Shown: positions 8,881 to 19,168 of the stretch, in pieces
How the letters are laid out: each line of letters begins with the position of its first letter
Numbering within the stretch: the stretch's first letter is position 1
Assembly (NCBI GenBank): GCA_025560025.1
Contig: CP048488.1
Location: 124,001 to 188,000, forward strand
Reading direction: 5' to 3'
Source: Agrobacterium tumefaciens
Lineage (GTDB): Bacteria; Pseudomonadota; Alphaproteobacteria; Rhizobiales; Rhizobiaceae
Length of the DNA: 64,000 bases
Notes under the pieces: generated by a model
Seen by the model: the letters and a program-made list of their open reading frames with translations, nothing else
Databases searched by the model: none
What the model was told of the DNA's origin: nothing
Position numbers and translations under genes: made by a program

Positions 8881-10526
8881 AGAACAAGATTAGTGCGAAA
8901 TCGTACGTTTGGCCGGGAAAGTGATGATCGAGATGGATATCCGTTCCCAAAACTGAGTCTTAAATAGCATTTCACCCTAAAACTTCTTATTCAGCACAGG
9001 CCGCAAACTACGGGAAATATGCACGAATTCGGTTAGACCAGATGAGCGATTTTTGGCGGTAAAGCCGCTAGGTTTTCCTTGCTGAGCCAATATTGGTTTC
9101 GAAGGGAAAAGCCATGGAGAAAATAGTTTATGTAGGCCTCGACGTTCATGCTGACACGATAGCTGTCGCCATTGCTGACGACGGTCGGAATCGAGAGATC
9201 CGATTTCACGGTGTGATTGAAAATACTGCAGATAGTGTTCTAGGTCTCACCAAGCGGCTTGTTGCCGCAAACACCCAACCCATCTTCTGCTATGAAGCAG
9301 GCCCATGCGGATACGGTCTGCATCGCTTGCTCACGAAGCTTGGATTTGATTGTGCTGTCGTCTCTCCGGCCATGATCCCTCGTCGTGCAGGCGACCGGAT
9401 CAAAACCGATCGACGCGATGCGGAAATGCTGGCGCGGCTGTGGCGAGCAGGCGAATTGACCCCGGTCTGGACACCGGATGAAGAACAGGAAGCTATGCGG
9501 GATCTGATCCGAACCCGCAAACAGTCCCTGGATGCGCTGAAGATTGCAAAACAGCAGCTCCAGAGCTTTCTGCTGCGGCATGGCCTTCGCTACAATCGAC
9601 CTACTTACTGGACCAAAATCCATTGGCGCTGGGTCAATGAGCTGCGCAAATTCCGCTTTCCACATCAGCAACTGGCTTTTGAGGAACTGAAGCGAACCAT
9701 CCGCCAGATCGAAGAGCGCATCGCCACGTTGGATCAGGCCATTAAAGATGCTGTAAAGGATTGGCGTTTTGGTGCACTGGTCGATGCCCTGCGATCATTG
9801 CACGGCGTCAACACGATCATCGCTGCGACACTGGCCGCAGAGATCGGCGACATCAACCGCTTCGACAATCCACGCCAGCTCATGGCCTGGTTGGGGCTGG
9901 TGCCAAGTGAGCATTCCAGCGGCAGCACAGTCAGACGGGGGCGCATTACAAAGACAGGTAATGCCCTGGCCCGAACCATGATGGTTGAAGCTAGTTGTCG
10001 TATCGACACCCACCTCGAGAAAGACATCCTTTTTTGAAGCGCAGTCAGCATCAGCCTCAAGAGATTAAAGATATTGGCTGGAAAGCGCAGACGCGATTGT
10101 GCAAGCGGTACCGGGACCTTTCAAAAACCGGGAAACCACAACCTCGTGTTCTGACCGCTATTGCGCGCGAACTTGCTGGCTTTATCTGGGATATTGCCCG
10201 GCACGTGCCGATCCCAGCATAGCCCGAGACGTACCGCACCTTTCTGCCTGTGCAGCATGCTGGAGATGACGGCCAAAGAACAGGGAACCCTCGACTTACG
10301 TTGGGATAGATATCCGTCCTTAGAGAGAGGCAAGCCCGCATCGAATATGGTCAGGCGGTGAAAATCCGCGGATGAGAGTATGATAACCATCGGTTCGGAT
10401 CGCCATCTCCAGCACCGTGCACAGGCTGCATCAATTGACTGACCTCGCGAAAACGGGGTAGTTTAAATGCGCCCGGAAAACCTAAATCGCTCATGAGAGC
10501 GTACGATTTCGCACTAATCTTGTTCT
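8881..10526 (+). mobile_element. Decayed IS110/IS1111-type insertion element flanked by a 27-bp inverted repeat
   Basis: A transposase of the IS110 group (frameshifted) lies between short inverted repeats, atgagcgattt at 9041-9051 and aaatcgctcat at 10484-10494, the kind of subterminal repeats seen in the IS1111 subgroup. Outside these, a perfect 27-base inverted repeat (agaacaagattagtgcg and ten more bases) occupies 8881-8907 and 10500-10526. The 27-base repeats may be remains of a second element or of a palindromic target. The element separates virH2 from virF. Confidence 0.6.
9114..10222 (+). pseudogene. IS110-family transposase, frameshifted
   Basis: The first 308 codons encode a DEDD-type IS110 transposase: YVGLDVHADTI, CYEAGPCGYGLHR, KTDRRDAEMLARLWRAGEL, and the C-terminal Tnp20 region WLGLVPSEHSSGS followed by GRITKTGNALAR. 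The frame breaks around 9990-10000 and the remaining C-terminus continues in the next frame as QEIKDIGWKAQTRLCKRY and on to IARHVPIPA at 10222. The ATG at 9114 is preceded by aagggaaaagcc. One frameshift in an otherwise well-kept gene suggests recent inactivation. Confidence 0.8.
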
Positions 10527-10932
10527 GCCCCCAGGAATGCGACCGTTTCGACGTGGTTCGGTATCTTATTCGAGAATCGAAATGTAAAGATTCTCTTTAT
10601 AATCAGTCAGCCTGCAGCATGTGCGTTAGGAGAAAAATCATGCTATAGTCTGATTAATATTACTCTATAAGATCGACCATAAGCTATTTTCTTATATCAT
10701 TCCGCCTGTGGCAATCGGAATCGCTTGGCGCTTAAACGTGAGGGTGACCATCTACGGCGCTAAGACACTACTCAAGCTTTGGTTTCGGAAAATGACTACT
10801 TCAACATCGTGCATTTTCACCAGGTCAATTGAATCACAGGTTGTTAATTGCAAAAGTAATACAATAAAAATTGAGGCTCTCTCTTTATCACAGTAGGTTC
10901 CGACCGATTGAGAGAAAGAAGGAGCATGCACG
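10527..10932 (+). promoter_or_regulatory. virF upstream region with vir-box-like sites
   Basis: AT-rich DNA between the IS110-type element and virF. gtcaattgaatc at 10824-10835 matches 10 of 12 positions of the vir-box consensus TNCAATTGAAAY, and a second half-match (ttaattgcaaaa) follows 13 bases later. The spacing to the virF start (about 100 bases) fits a VirG-activated promoter. The rest of the stretch shows no gene. Confidence 0.5.
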
Positions 10933-11871
10933 ATGGAGCCCAGCCAACGAAGCTTAAGTGATGAATCCGAAGCGTCCCGTACGGAAGTCCATTCTACATC
11001 GACAAATAGGGATATGCCTCCCGAGCTTTTGGCTAAGGTGGCAACTTATATTCCTACCCAGGACCCGATAGAAACGGCACGAAATCTTGGAAGCCTGGAA
11101 CGTACAGGGCGTGCAGGTCGTGAAGCCGTTACAAGTGATCCCGTCGGAAAATATCACGCGCGAATGAAACGAATTGGCGCCTCCGCCAAAACCGTGTTCG
11201 ATACGGTCATTCCCGGAAATCAATTACCTGAGTGGGAGACGAACCGACCCTCTCCGACGGCCAGAACGCGAGCCGTTGGCCCAATTCTTAAGTTCCAGTC
11301 TGAAGCGGGAAAATCGAGATTTGTCACCAATATACTCAATTTGCCTGAATCTGCTCAGTGCGACGCAATTCTTAGTGTCATAAAACACTTGAATGATCTT
11401 GGTGAAGCAAACAAGACGCGACTTATCGAACGCTCTATCGAAATTTTGCGGCTAGAACCCCCTTTGACCTGGAATATGGGCCAGAAATGCCCTGCGGTCG
11501 ACGTGCTGGTCCAAGGCGAAAAGTACCTAAATGCGGATCAACTGGCTCGCATACAACAAGAGAGGAGCAGCCGTCCGCGGCTGTCTCCCCTGTTTGGCCG
11601 AGCCATAGCCGATTTCGAGGTTCAAAAAACCATGGACGCAAATCCTAGACGATATAGGGACGCGGCGGGGCCTGAGGTCAGAGCTGTAGACACAGTAATT
11701 GAGACAATTGAGAGATATAGTGCGTCGTTAGCAAGAGGCGGTCCAAATGCAGTGGGACTCCTAACGACGAACGAAAGCTTTGAGAAAAATATCAATGAGG
11801 TCTACAACCGTACGCGAGCCGAGCTAGACGCTTCTTCACGTGACAGAAGTCGCTCTGGACTATCGCGATAA
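10933..11871 (+). CDS. virF: Host-acting F-box effector VirF
   Basis: A 312-residue VirF-type protein. The F-box core is visible at about residues 29-50 (MPPELLAKVATYIP, then DPIETARNL), the segment that binds plant Skp1-like proteins so that VirF can target other proteins (such as VirE2 and VIP1) for proteasomal degradation. The C-terminus is Arg-rich (SSRDRSRSGLSR), the VirB/D4 secretion-signal type. It is about 110 residues longer than the 202-residue octopine VirF, the extra lying in the middle. The ATG at 10933 follows gaaggagcatgcacg; an ATG seven bases upstream is out of frame. Exported by the VirB/VirD4 system into plant cells. Confidence 0.85.
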   Translation: MEPSQRSLSDESEASRTEVHSTSTNRDMPPELLAKVATYIPTQDPIETARNLGSLERTGRAGREAVTSDPVGKYHARMKRIGASAKTVFDTVIPGNQLPEWETNRPSPTARTRAVGPILKFQSEAGKSRFVTNILNLPESAQCDAILSVIKHLNDLGEANKTRLIERSIEILRLEPPLTWNMGQKCPAVDVLVQGEKYLNADQLARIQQERSSRPRLSPLFGRAIADFEVQKTMDANPRRYRDAAGPEVRAVDTVIETIERYSASLARGGPNAVGLLTTNESFEKNINEVYNRTRAELDASSRDRSRSGLSR

Positions 11872-12771
11872 TTTCCTGGATCCACCGCGCTGTTGTAAGT
11901 TGACACATCGCATCGTCTTGCCGCTGACGGGACTTTTGGGGACGTCTTTAGTTGAACCGCCCCATGACGCGAATGCTGTTTGATCCCGTATCACTTCCCT
12001 CGCAAATTCTGAAGGGACATCAGGTCTCGAATGTACGGCCCCATTTGTTTCAAATGAAGCTTTCGCCGGCGTTTCTGAAATCCTTCTGAAAACGTCCGAC
12101 CCTACGTTCGTCTGAAGGGGCCGTGTCAACCGGACGTGATAGGGATGGTAGACGCAGCGGTTTTTCCGGTTTCACGCTGCGGCCTAAAACGCCTAGGTTG
12201 GAAAGCATTACCTATCCGGCCCCACCCCTCTGGTTGCGATCTGGTGCAACACGGTGATGCAACGTCGACTGCACTGAACTAAAAAATGCAAAGGGATATC
12301 AATTGAGCCGATCTTCCCTGAGTGCAGCCTTTGGAAAAGAGGACGGTTTCGGAGCCTTGTCCATGCGCGGAAATAAACAGGCGAATACGGGGCCTGAAAA
12401 TTCTCAAAGTGGCGATAGTGCAACGGCGCGGCCCGCCTCCGGGGTTGCGTTTTGCTGTCCGTGAACTGCAATGTCTCGAAGCACCGGAGCGCGTGCGAAT
12501 GAGCGCGTGGATCGCCTCATGGCGCTCGGAGCTTCAGGGGAATCCGCCGCCCTCAACACTTCATACCAAACAGAAACATGGAGATGCCGAAAACGCCATC
12601 CTAGTGGAATCATCGTCCGCGCTGAGAGATTGCTTCTCATCAAGCAGACGGGGCGACTGCAAGGCAGGGCTTGCTAGGCGACTGACTCCTCATCTCAAAG
12701 CTCAACGTAACAGCAATTCCATAGTATCGGAATGGCTTACCTTCTTTTAGTCAATCTAAATAGGATCACCT
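11872..12771. other. Intergenic region virF-virK, possible gene relics
   Basis: About 900 bases without a convincing gene. It holds a short hairpin (cgcagcg/cgctgcg, about 12153-12182) and, from 12302, open stretches in changing frames, one beginning LSRSSLSAAFGKEDGFG and another from 12471, that suggest a decayed small gene I cannot identify. A weak vir-box-like caattg core is at 12300-12305. Confidence 0.35.
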
Positions 12772-13206
12772 ATGAAACTTATGCTACCCACCCTGTTTGG
12801 GATACTTTTGGCTACGGCTGCAAACGCTGCCAATGATAGTCATGTACTAGCAACCTTTCCCGAGATTGCGCTTGCACTGACTACCGGCAAGCCAGTGGAC
12901 GTTATGGTCGATTTAAGTTTGTGTACTCCGGGGACCGACGATACACCGCCGACGAAGACGCGCGGAGGCATTCGCATAGATGGGTATAGAATCACTTCTG
13001 ACGGCACCCTCGCTTTTGCGGATCAGCACTTTACGATTGATCGTGACGGTAAGCCTATTCTTCAGTTTCTTCGCTACCAAATCCGGTTGGACGGTGACGC
13101 CGAACTGACTATGGTCGTATTCAACATGCCAAGCTACGAGAGAAAAGGTACCAGCTTGGCCTACAAGTGCGCGATCAGTCACGGGTTGAGTTTCTTCGCT
13201 CCATAG
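12772..13206 (+). CDS. virK: VirG-regulated exported protein VirK
   Basis: A 144-residue protein with a clear signal peptide (MKLMLPTLFGILLATAANAA, cleavage after about residue 20), so it is exported to the periplasm. It matches VirK of Ti plasmids, a vir-regulon protein of unknown function that is not essential for tumour formation. A conserved feature is the pair of cysteines (LSLCTPG and LAYKCAIS) that could form a disulphide. It stands alone, with no tightly linked neighbour. The start at 12772 gives a full signal peptide directly. Confidence 0.78.
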   Translation: MKLMLPTLFGILLATAANAANDSHVLATFPEIALALTTGKPVDVMVDLSLCTPGTDDTPPTKTRGGIRIDGYRITSDGTLAFADQHFTIDRDGKPILQFLRYQIRLDGDAELTMVVFNMPSYERKGTSLAYKCAISHGLSFFAP

Positions 13207-13304
13207 TGATCTCTGACTCCTGTGTGACGCCAATCAGAGTTGGCTTAATCTGCCCGGCGAGGCAATTTGCAGATGGTGGTTCGAGTATGAAAAAGGTACT
13301 CGTC

Positions 13305-14055
13305 ATAGCGCAAGCGCTCGTTTTAAAATAAAGGCGCTGGCCATGCGATTGATCTTGGCTGAGCGGGCGCCGATCGCCTTGGCGGTATCGCGCCAGGTTG
13401 CGGTCATGGTCGCGACCTCTTTGATTATCGCGCGGGCCTGCGGCAGCGTGAGAGCGCGAAAAACTCCGACGCGGCTTCCAGCAGATCGAGCGAGCAGGTG
13501 CCCTCGTCGAGATGGATGTTCGCCGTCAGCTCCCGAGCCTTCAGATCGGTCGGAACGGGTTTGAGGTCGTATGCCGGCGAGAGCGACCAGTCCGCCTTTC
13601 CCAGTCACAGGAAACCGTGATTGCGCAGGTGATCGTCGACATTGGAAATCAGCACATGGAAGACGACACGCCGATAGAGGACATGGGCGTCCGTCTTACC
13701 TTGGGCGCCGTGTTTAGCAAGGGCATCGACGATCTCCGGAGAGCTGCCGCGCTCGCCGCCCATCGTCGCCATCGTCGACAGGAACGGGGTGCGGATCGCC
13801 CCTCGCGATCGAAGCGTCGCGACAACATGACGGCCTTGCCGGCGAGGTCGATCAACTCGTGCCGAGGAGTGGCGATACCTGCCTGGCCGGCCAGCCGCAG
13901 CGCGATCTCTTCCCAGCTCTCCATGCTGTAGTCGTTGGTCTCCTTCGGGAATTTCGCGATTGAGAGTCGACCATGTTGGTCGATGACCGAGGCCTTCGGG
14001 CAGGCATCGCCAAGGGAGGAGCCTGGGGCAAAGATGAGCTGCAGGCCTTCATCTT
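13305..14055 (-). pseudogene. hipA-like toxin kinase pseudogene
   Basis: Minus-strand remains of a HipA-type serine/threonine kinase. Pieces in different frames, in the correct order, read GSSLGDACPKASVIDQHGR, SMESWEEIALRLAGQAGI, MLSRRFDREGR, then the C-terminal RALTLPQARAIIKEVATM and SAKINRMASAFILKR. At least three frame changes are needed, and the N-terminal half is absent. In intact systems hipBA is a toxin-antitoxin pair; no hipB partner is seen here. It must be non-functional. Confidence 0.65.
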
Positions 14056-14507
14056 AGCGGCATAATTGCGGGTGATAGCAATGAAAGCTCAATTCATGAG
14101 GTTTCTTTCCGCATCCTTCAACGAATCCCTGCCTCGACGAGGGTGCGATCGCAAATGTATCGTGAAAGCGGTTCGGCCGACCAGGCCCAAGTGGTAGAGC
14201 CGGAGCCATATTGGAGGCTGATCTACGAAGGGAGAAAAGCAGCAGACTGGCATCCCACAAGGCTCTCTCGGCGTTGGATGCAATGCCGAACGAAAAACTC
14301 ATTTTCCGCCTGAATTGCTCGCCGAATTCGCGACGCACTTGCCATTCGGCAATCCATTGGAAACGGCAGATAATCTCACGAATTTTTCAGCTCGCAAGTC
14401 GCCAAGTGCGGGTGCGGTTTAGGGTAAGCGCGCAATACCCCGCACCTTTTTCCGTTGAATGAGCTGAGGCATTTGGTGTCCACCTAAAATGAGGTGGACG
14501 CCAAATC
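14056..14507. other. Degraded intergenic DNA with hairpin
   Basis: No supported gene. A 14-base near-perfect inverted repeat (14472-14485 with 14492-14505, one mismatch) sits immediately before the IS66-type fragment and may belong to that element's end. Confidence 0.35.
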
Positions 14508-14687
14508 ATGGAAGATGATCAGAAACTGCGTGTGAGGCTTATAGGCCGGAACGGGCGACGTCGTTTTGATCCGGTATCGAAGGAGCGGCTTGTCGCAGCC
14601 TGCCTTGAGCCGGGGGCATCGGTATCGAGACTTGCGCTCGAACATGGGGTCAATGCCAACCTCCTTTGGAAATGGATAGGCAAGTGA
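14508..14687 (+). pseudogene. IS66-family orfA (TnpA) fragment
   Basis: Fifty-nine codons encoding the N-terminal helix-turn-helix part of an IS66 accessory protein: RLIGRNGRRRFDPVSKERL, then LEPGASVSRLALEHGVNANLLWKW, ending in TGA. Full-length proteins are about twice this size, and tnpB/tnpC are absent, so it is a relic. Confidence 0.7.
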
Positions 14688-15849
14688 GTACTGACCGGCC
14701 CAATGCGTTTCGGACCGAGGAAGCTAAGCGCTTGAGCACCGAACGTCCGGTTTAAATGCGCAAAAAATGTCGCCAAGGTTGTACTCATGATCCGGACGCC
14801 AAGGTTTCTTGGATAGCAGGTCGCATATTTCGCATGAACCTTGCGATCAGAGCGGATGTTCATCGGACTTCTTTTGGGGTATTGGCATTTTGCCCTGGTC
14901 GTTGACACTATCGCCACCCCGTGTCAGCGATACGCCCTGTCACCAACTTAACCTTTGGTGACAGGGCTAATATTCAATAGATCCCCCGACCCTCAATTAG
15001 TTTGGCTAAATAGAGCACAAGCTGCGCTTGGCGGCTGGCCATCAGTTCTTTTGAACGTTTTCGAACGGCGCCTGCTCAAAATTGCGAGCTTCGATCAGCG
15101 CTTCAATAATCGCACTAGTCAGGCGCATGGTACAATAATCGGTGCTCCATCGATGACCTTCGGATGTCGAGCGCAGCAAATCCAGTCCCTGGCCGACACA
15201 ATCTCCTCGGCCCGATTAATCGCCCATTCCATAAAGGTTTTTGAACCTGATCGTTTTTCCCGATAACCACAACTATCCGTGTTGCCTCCGCATTTCTAGG
15301 ACGGGAAGAAAAACAAGCAGTTAAGGCGCAGCGCGTCGTCCGCTGCATGCCGGGTAACGCTATTGCTCTAAGATCACGCAGCACCAGTTCCACACCTTGC
15401 TGCTTTCAGCGAAGGCACCGGTCCGCGACGCACAACCGACCTCATCTAGCTTTAGATCAAACAATATCAGATGCACCAACCTGCCATTGTAAAAATAGGG
15501 TTCCTCTTCGTTGCTAATTGCGTTCGCGTTTCTTGTAAGGAGATGGAGCCGCTGGCCGATAGCGGCGCGAACAGTTTCTGCAATCCGACTGGGGACCTAT
15601 TGACGTATCGTGGGAACATGAGTGCCAGCCGTCCAAGACAGCCCGTTCATGAATGATGCGAGGGGCGAGCGCGGCAGAATGGCCAGCCCCGCTCAAAGAT
15701 GTTTTCAGCCAGCTGTTCAACACGGTTACGACGAACCGATCCTGTGCAGCACGCCTTTATAGCGAGCTCCTGAGCTTGAAAAGCGATCTGGATGACTCGT
15801 ATCGATCCGTTCTCTTTCGAGCAGTGAATCCGGTAGCTGTCGCAAAACA
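14688..15849. other. Gene-poor decayed region
   Basis: More than 1.1 kb without a supportable gene. Open frames are short and overlap on both strands. A strong hairpin (13-base stem, 14934-14946 with 14955-14967, 8-base loop) lies at 14934-14967 and could be a terminator or an element end. This resembles accumulated remnants rather than an active locus. Confidence 0.4.
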
Positions 15850-16560
15850 CTACTGAGCAAGCGAGCGTGGAACCGGAAAGTCTAATACTTTGCTTGTGTA
15901 ACTTTCTACCAAGGTACTAAACGGCGTGCCGTCAGGAAGTTTCAGCACAGCACGATGTTCGAGCAGGAATGGCGGCAGGGTAGGAGATCCCCTTCCAGAC
16001 GCAATCAAGCCGTCCATGTCCCAGCCTTCTGATAGAGGAGACCAGAGTAACTTGGCAGATAGATTGGTGCGTGTGAAATTGAGAGCCAGAACGGCTCTGC
16101 CAAACGCGATATCGCTGGTATTCAATGCCTGATTCATCTCGGCCGTTAATCTTGCCGGCACATACCAATTGTCGGCCTCGGACAAGACGCGGTCGCCGCA
16201 GACCAGGCGAACGCGGCGATAAGCGATCGGCTCGTCGGGTCCGACGGTCAGTAGTTCACGGATGTGATCATCGGCCGGCTTGGCTTGCCCGCGCACACGC
16301 TGAGCTAGGATCTTGGAACCTTCCGGTGCGAGCTTGTGCCCGGCGCACCAGCGGTCAAGGGTCAACGTAGCACTGGCGTTACTCAGGAGATTGGCATTCA
16401 AGGTCTGGAGAACCGCAAGCGCTTCCACTCGAGATGCCGGCGTGTTCAACCACTGAGACCCTATAGACGGTTCTTGCGCAATTGCGATCTGGGTGCCCAG
16501 CACGATGGAGGCCGCTGCAAGTGCGGCGATGCGAAAGCATTTCGAAGGGCATAATGACAC
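15850..16560 (-). CDS. Exported chorismate-lyase-like protein
   Basis: A 236-residue protein on the minus strand with an N-terminal signal peptide (AALAAASIVLGTQIAIA, cleavage near residue 29). The rest resembles the UbiC/chorismate-lyase fold: DEPIAYRRVRLVCGDRVLSEADNWYVP split by a conserved SEADNWYVP core, LTAEMNQALNTSDIAFGRAV, and FTRTNLSAKLLWSPL. UbiC itself is cytoplasmic and makes 4-hydroxybenzoate; this exported relative has no known role. It starts with GTG at 16560, with an aaggatttc site upstream. It sits alone between virK and tzs in otherwise decayed DNA, and its intact frame implies selection. The fold is recognised by eye only. Confidence 0.6.
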   Translation of the reverse strand: MSLCPSKCFRIAALAAASIVLGTQIAIAQEPSIGSQWLNTPASRVEALAVLQTLNANLLSNASATLTLDRWCAGHKLAPEGSKILAQRVRGQAKPADDHIRELLTVGPDEPIAYRRVRLVCGDRVLSEADNWYVPARLTAEMNQALNTSDIAFGRAVLALNFTRTNLSAKLLWSPLSEGWDMDGLIASGRGSPTLPPFLLEHRAVLKLPDGTPFSTLVESYTSKVLDFPVPRSLAQ

Positions 16561-17704
16561 GGAGAATGAAATCCTTTGTGGAGCAAATTTGATGGGCGAA
16601 CCCTGCGGTCAAATTGCGTTGATTTTGGGAGGCGAGCGCGCGTTGTCAGCATATATGATACCGGCAGCAAGATCTGGCCTGCGCCTTGGGCGCACCGTAT
16701 ACCGGTCAGGTTCCCGATTGACTTTCTCACCATCTTTTGATGTTCCTGCCGCGCAGGTTCGCACCTGTTGAAGCCTAGGTGCCCGAGCCGTTCTTTGCTT
16801 GCGTCGCATTGATGTTGTCCATGATATCCTCCGTCCACTCGCCGACCTATAGTTGGAATTTGCAGGTGTTGACGAGTGAGATACCACGTTGGTTTTCGTC
16901 CAGCGTGGCGACAATTTTCATCGTGGCACTTGGAAATCCAATGGACTTGGGTTTCAAACCAGGAGCGCGGCGGCTGGTTGGATTTCTCCCAAATCTATCG
17001 AATCGTTATTCTCACTTGCGAGTCAGCGCTCTTGGTCTTCCCCCTCGCGCGTTGCAAGATGCTCGTATAGCTGGATCGGATAAAATAGTTCGCAACCGAA
17101 CGCAAAATCCAAGAGCAGTTGCTCGAAAAAGGACCTCTTCGTCGAAGTTGGGCGCTGCTGCCGGTCGGGCGATAGTTGTAGATCAGGCAGGGATACGCCG
17201 TCGATAGTTGCCAATCGCAGATGCGAGTAGCCCAGGCGCTTGTCTGATTTCTTTTGGTGCCCCATGTCATCGTACTCCTTATGTAAGCTTACCGACGATA
17301 TGTGCAGTCCATCAGCAGTATAATGATTACAGGAGACCAAAGATTGGTTTCAAATGTAACCGAATAAGCCTGCTGTACGTAATGGCAATCGGTCGATATC
17401 AGTCGGCACAGCCACTCGTCTTGCTGAGATGCAATGTCGACGTGTAACCAAAATGACTTTGATGGAAGTCGACTTTGAAGCCTGACCGACGCCGGCTAAT
17501 CGAAATCTGCAACTGCTGGAACTCGGAAGCGGCCAAATCCCTCGAGGACCGAGCGCCGGCCGAGGTGCTTCGAAAGAAATCACTTACTCAAATAAGATGT
17601 GCGAATAGCTTTGGCGCGCCGCATGTCGCGCTTGGAGGTGACGCCGACCGATGCTGCGCCGCCGATGGCCATCCAACACGCAGGTCAAATGATGAAGCGG
17701 CGAA
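16561..17704. other. Mostly non-coding region between the exported protein and tzs
   Basis: About 1.1 kb with several short frames on both strands and no recognised gene, apart from one 80-codon minus-strand frame listed separately. No repeat or RNA gene was recognised. Confidence 0.35.
17023..17265 (-). CDS. Small hypothetical protein, 80 residues
   Basis: A minus-strand frame beginning MGHQKKSDKRLGYSHLR and ending REGEDQER, with a plausible central helix (FFEQLLLDFAFGCELFYP). A good ribosome site, aaggagtacg, precedes two overlapping ATGs at 17270 and 17265 in different frames; the 17265 frame has the more protein-like composition. No family was recognised. It may be real or chance. Confidence 0.3.
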   Translation of the reverse strand: MGHQKKSDKRLGYSHLRLATIDGVSLPDLQLSPDRQQRPTSTKRSFFEQLLLDFAFGCELFYPIQLYEHLATREGEDQER

Positions 17705-18436
17705 TCACCGAATTCGCGTCAGCGTGACCGGGCAAACAGGCTGTCCTGCGCCATCTTCTGGCCACTGAGGAAAATCGCGCTCCTGCGAGAGCGCATGTTC
17801 AAGATATTCATTAGCTATGGCCTCTATGAGCTCTACGTGCCGCCCTGCATCAATATTTGGCAACTGGCTGATTGCGAGATCGTGTTTGCGCGCAAAACGA
17901 ATTGCGCAGCGATATCCGTCGATATCTTCCAAAATCGGTCGAGCGGCAGGGTAGTTCCAGAGTTCCGCCAACTCCTCCAACAACGAGGGGCGATCTTCCC
18001 GGATGGCAAACATTTCCGCAACGCGTTGCTTGGCTCGGGTGAGAAAGGCGTCCGAATCCCCAAGACGTAGCCGCTTGACATGCCATTGAAAACCCGATCT
18101 CCAAAACGGACTTTTAGCCATGCAATTGAGAAGCGAAATCGACCCGCCCTCGAGAATAAGACCGTCTTCGGACTTCCGCCAATCCACTTCGAATATGAGT
18201 CGACGATGGGCACTCTCAGCGTCAAGGATGCCCTCGGTGAGGGGGCGGGAATCCAAATATATTCTCCGCGTTGATTGCAATTCCGATTCCAAAGGTCTTC
18301 CGCTACCTGTCGCGATTTGAGGACAGCATTGCACACGATCAAGGGCAACCACCGGCCACCCGGTTTCTTGTGCGATTTGGATCGCCATGTCCGTTTTGCC
18401 GCTGCAAGTCGGTCCGTAGATGAGATGGAGTATCAT
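17705..18436 (-). CDS. tzs: Trans-zeatin-producing dimethylallyl transferase Tzs
   Basis: A 243-residue isopentenyl/dimethylallyl transferase. It transfers a prenyl group to AMP to make cytokinin nucleotides in the bacterium, which then secretes trans-zeatin. The nucleotide-binding P-loop GPTCSGKTD is at residues 8-16, followed by DRVQCCPQIATGSGRP and the conserved RRIYL, and the ending is GQPVCPVTLTRIR. The ATG at 18436 matches the known Tzs length; an upstream extension is not needed. tzs is typical of nopaline Ti plasmids. It lies divergent from virA, and its upstream DNA has a vir-box-like site. Confidence 0.95.
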   Translation of the reverse strand: MILHLIYGPTCSGKTDMAIQIAQETGWPVVALDRVQCCPQIATGSGRPLESELQSTRRIYLDSRPLTEGILDAESAHRRLIFEVDWRKSEDGLILEGGSISLLNCMAKSPFWRSGFQWHVKRLRLGDSDAFLTRAKQRVAEMFAIREDRPSLLEELAELWNYPAARPILEDIDGYRCAIRFARKHDLAISQLPNIDAGRHVELIEAIANEYLEHALSQERDFPQWPEDGAGQPVCPVTLTRIR

Positions 18437-18486
18437 GTGCGCCTCATATAAATTTAATGGGATATCCCATCTGTTCCAAACCAGAT

Positions 18487-18498
18487 TTTTCAATTCGG
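18487..18498 (-). promoter_or_regulatory. vir-box-like site upstream of tzs
   Basis: On the minus strand the sequence ccgaattgaaaa matches 9 of 12 positions of the vir-box consensus TNCAATTGAAAY, about 50 bases upstream of the tzs ATG. tzs is known to be induced by acetosyringone through VirA/VirG. Confidence 0.4.
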
Positions 18499-19156
18499 AT
18501 TATGATGTTTTACTGCATGATTTTTACCAGCTTTACGCAATCTGCTGAACTAATATCGCGCTACATTTGTAATCGTACATTTTTGACGTTGCCGGCTCAT
18601 TCGGCCATGAGAGTTTCCATCCCGTTGTCCTCCTGAACAATTGAGGAGTTTGGCCCCGACACCTGCTTATGGTGAATGCAGCGGACCCCGTTAACGCAAC
18701 GTCGAAAAGCGGATAGGCGATTTGAGTAGGGAAGCCACATCGGCCGCGCGGTATGCTCCGTCAGCACCTGACAGTTCGTGTTGCAGCTTTGCTTGGTCAC
18801 CTGAAACGAAAAATGCCGCTGAAGAATATTTAACGGATATGCACACGAAAAAGCCGGTTGGGTCTCATATGCCGCTGACGTCCTGGCTTCGTTTCGAAGC
18901 CGACAGCCTCTAAGGTGGTACGAACACAGACCTAATATCCGCTAGTGTCCGCGGCAGCCGCCACGGCAGTTCTCGCTGCGCATAGCATAGCAACTTGCCC
19001 TGTCGACGCATGATCAGCCATATTGTTAATGTCGACGATTTCATTTTTCTCGGTGCAAACGGCGACATCCCGACCATATCGATCCTACCAGCCACCGCGC
19101 GGAGTCAAAGAATACCTCGGCAACCGGAAACATCCATTGGAATGCCGAGGCTGTGT

Positions 19157-19168
19157 TTCATTTGAAAC
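19157..19168 (+). promoter_or_regulatory. vir box upstream of virA
   Basis: ttcatttgaaac matches 11 of 12 positions of the VirG-binding consensus, about 105 bases before the virA start, fitting autoregulated virA expression. Confidence 0.65.

Noticed and set aside
12322..12750. 142-codon frame before virK
   Set aside because: Low-complexity, Arg/Ser-rich composition and competing frames on both strands suggest a relic rather than a gene.
14934..14967. Strong hairpin as a riboswitch or small RNA
   Set aside because: Only a simple inverted repeat with no neighbouring gene; better described as a possible terminator or element end.
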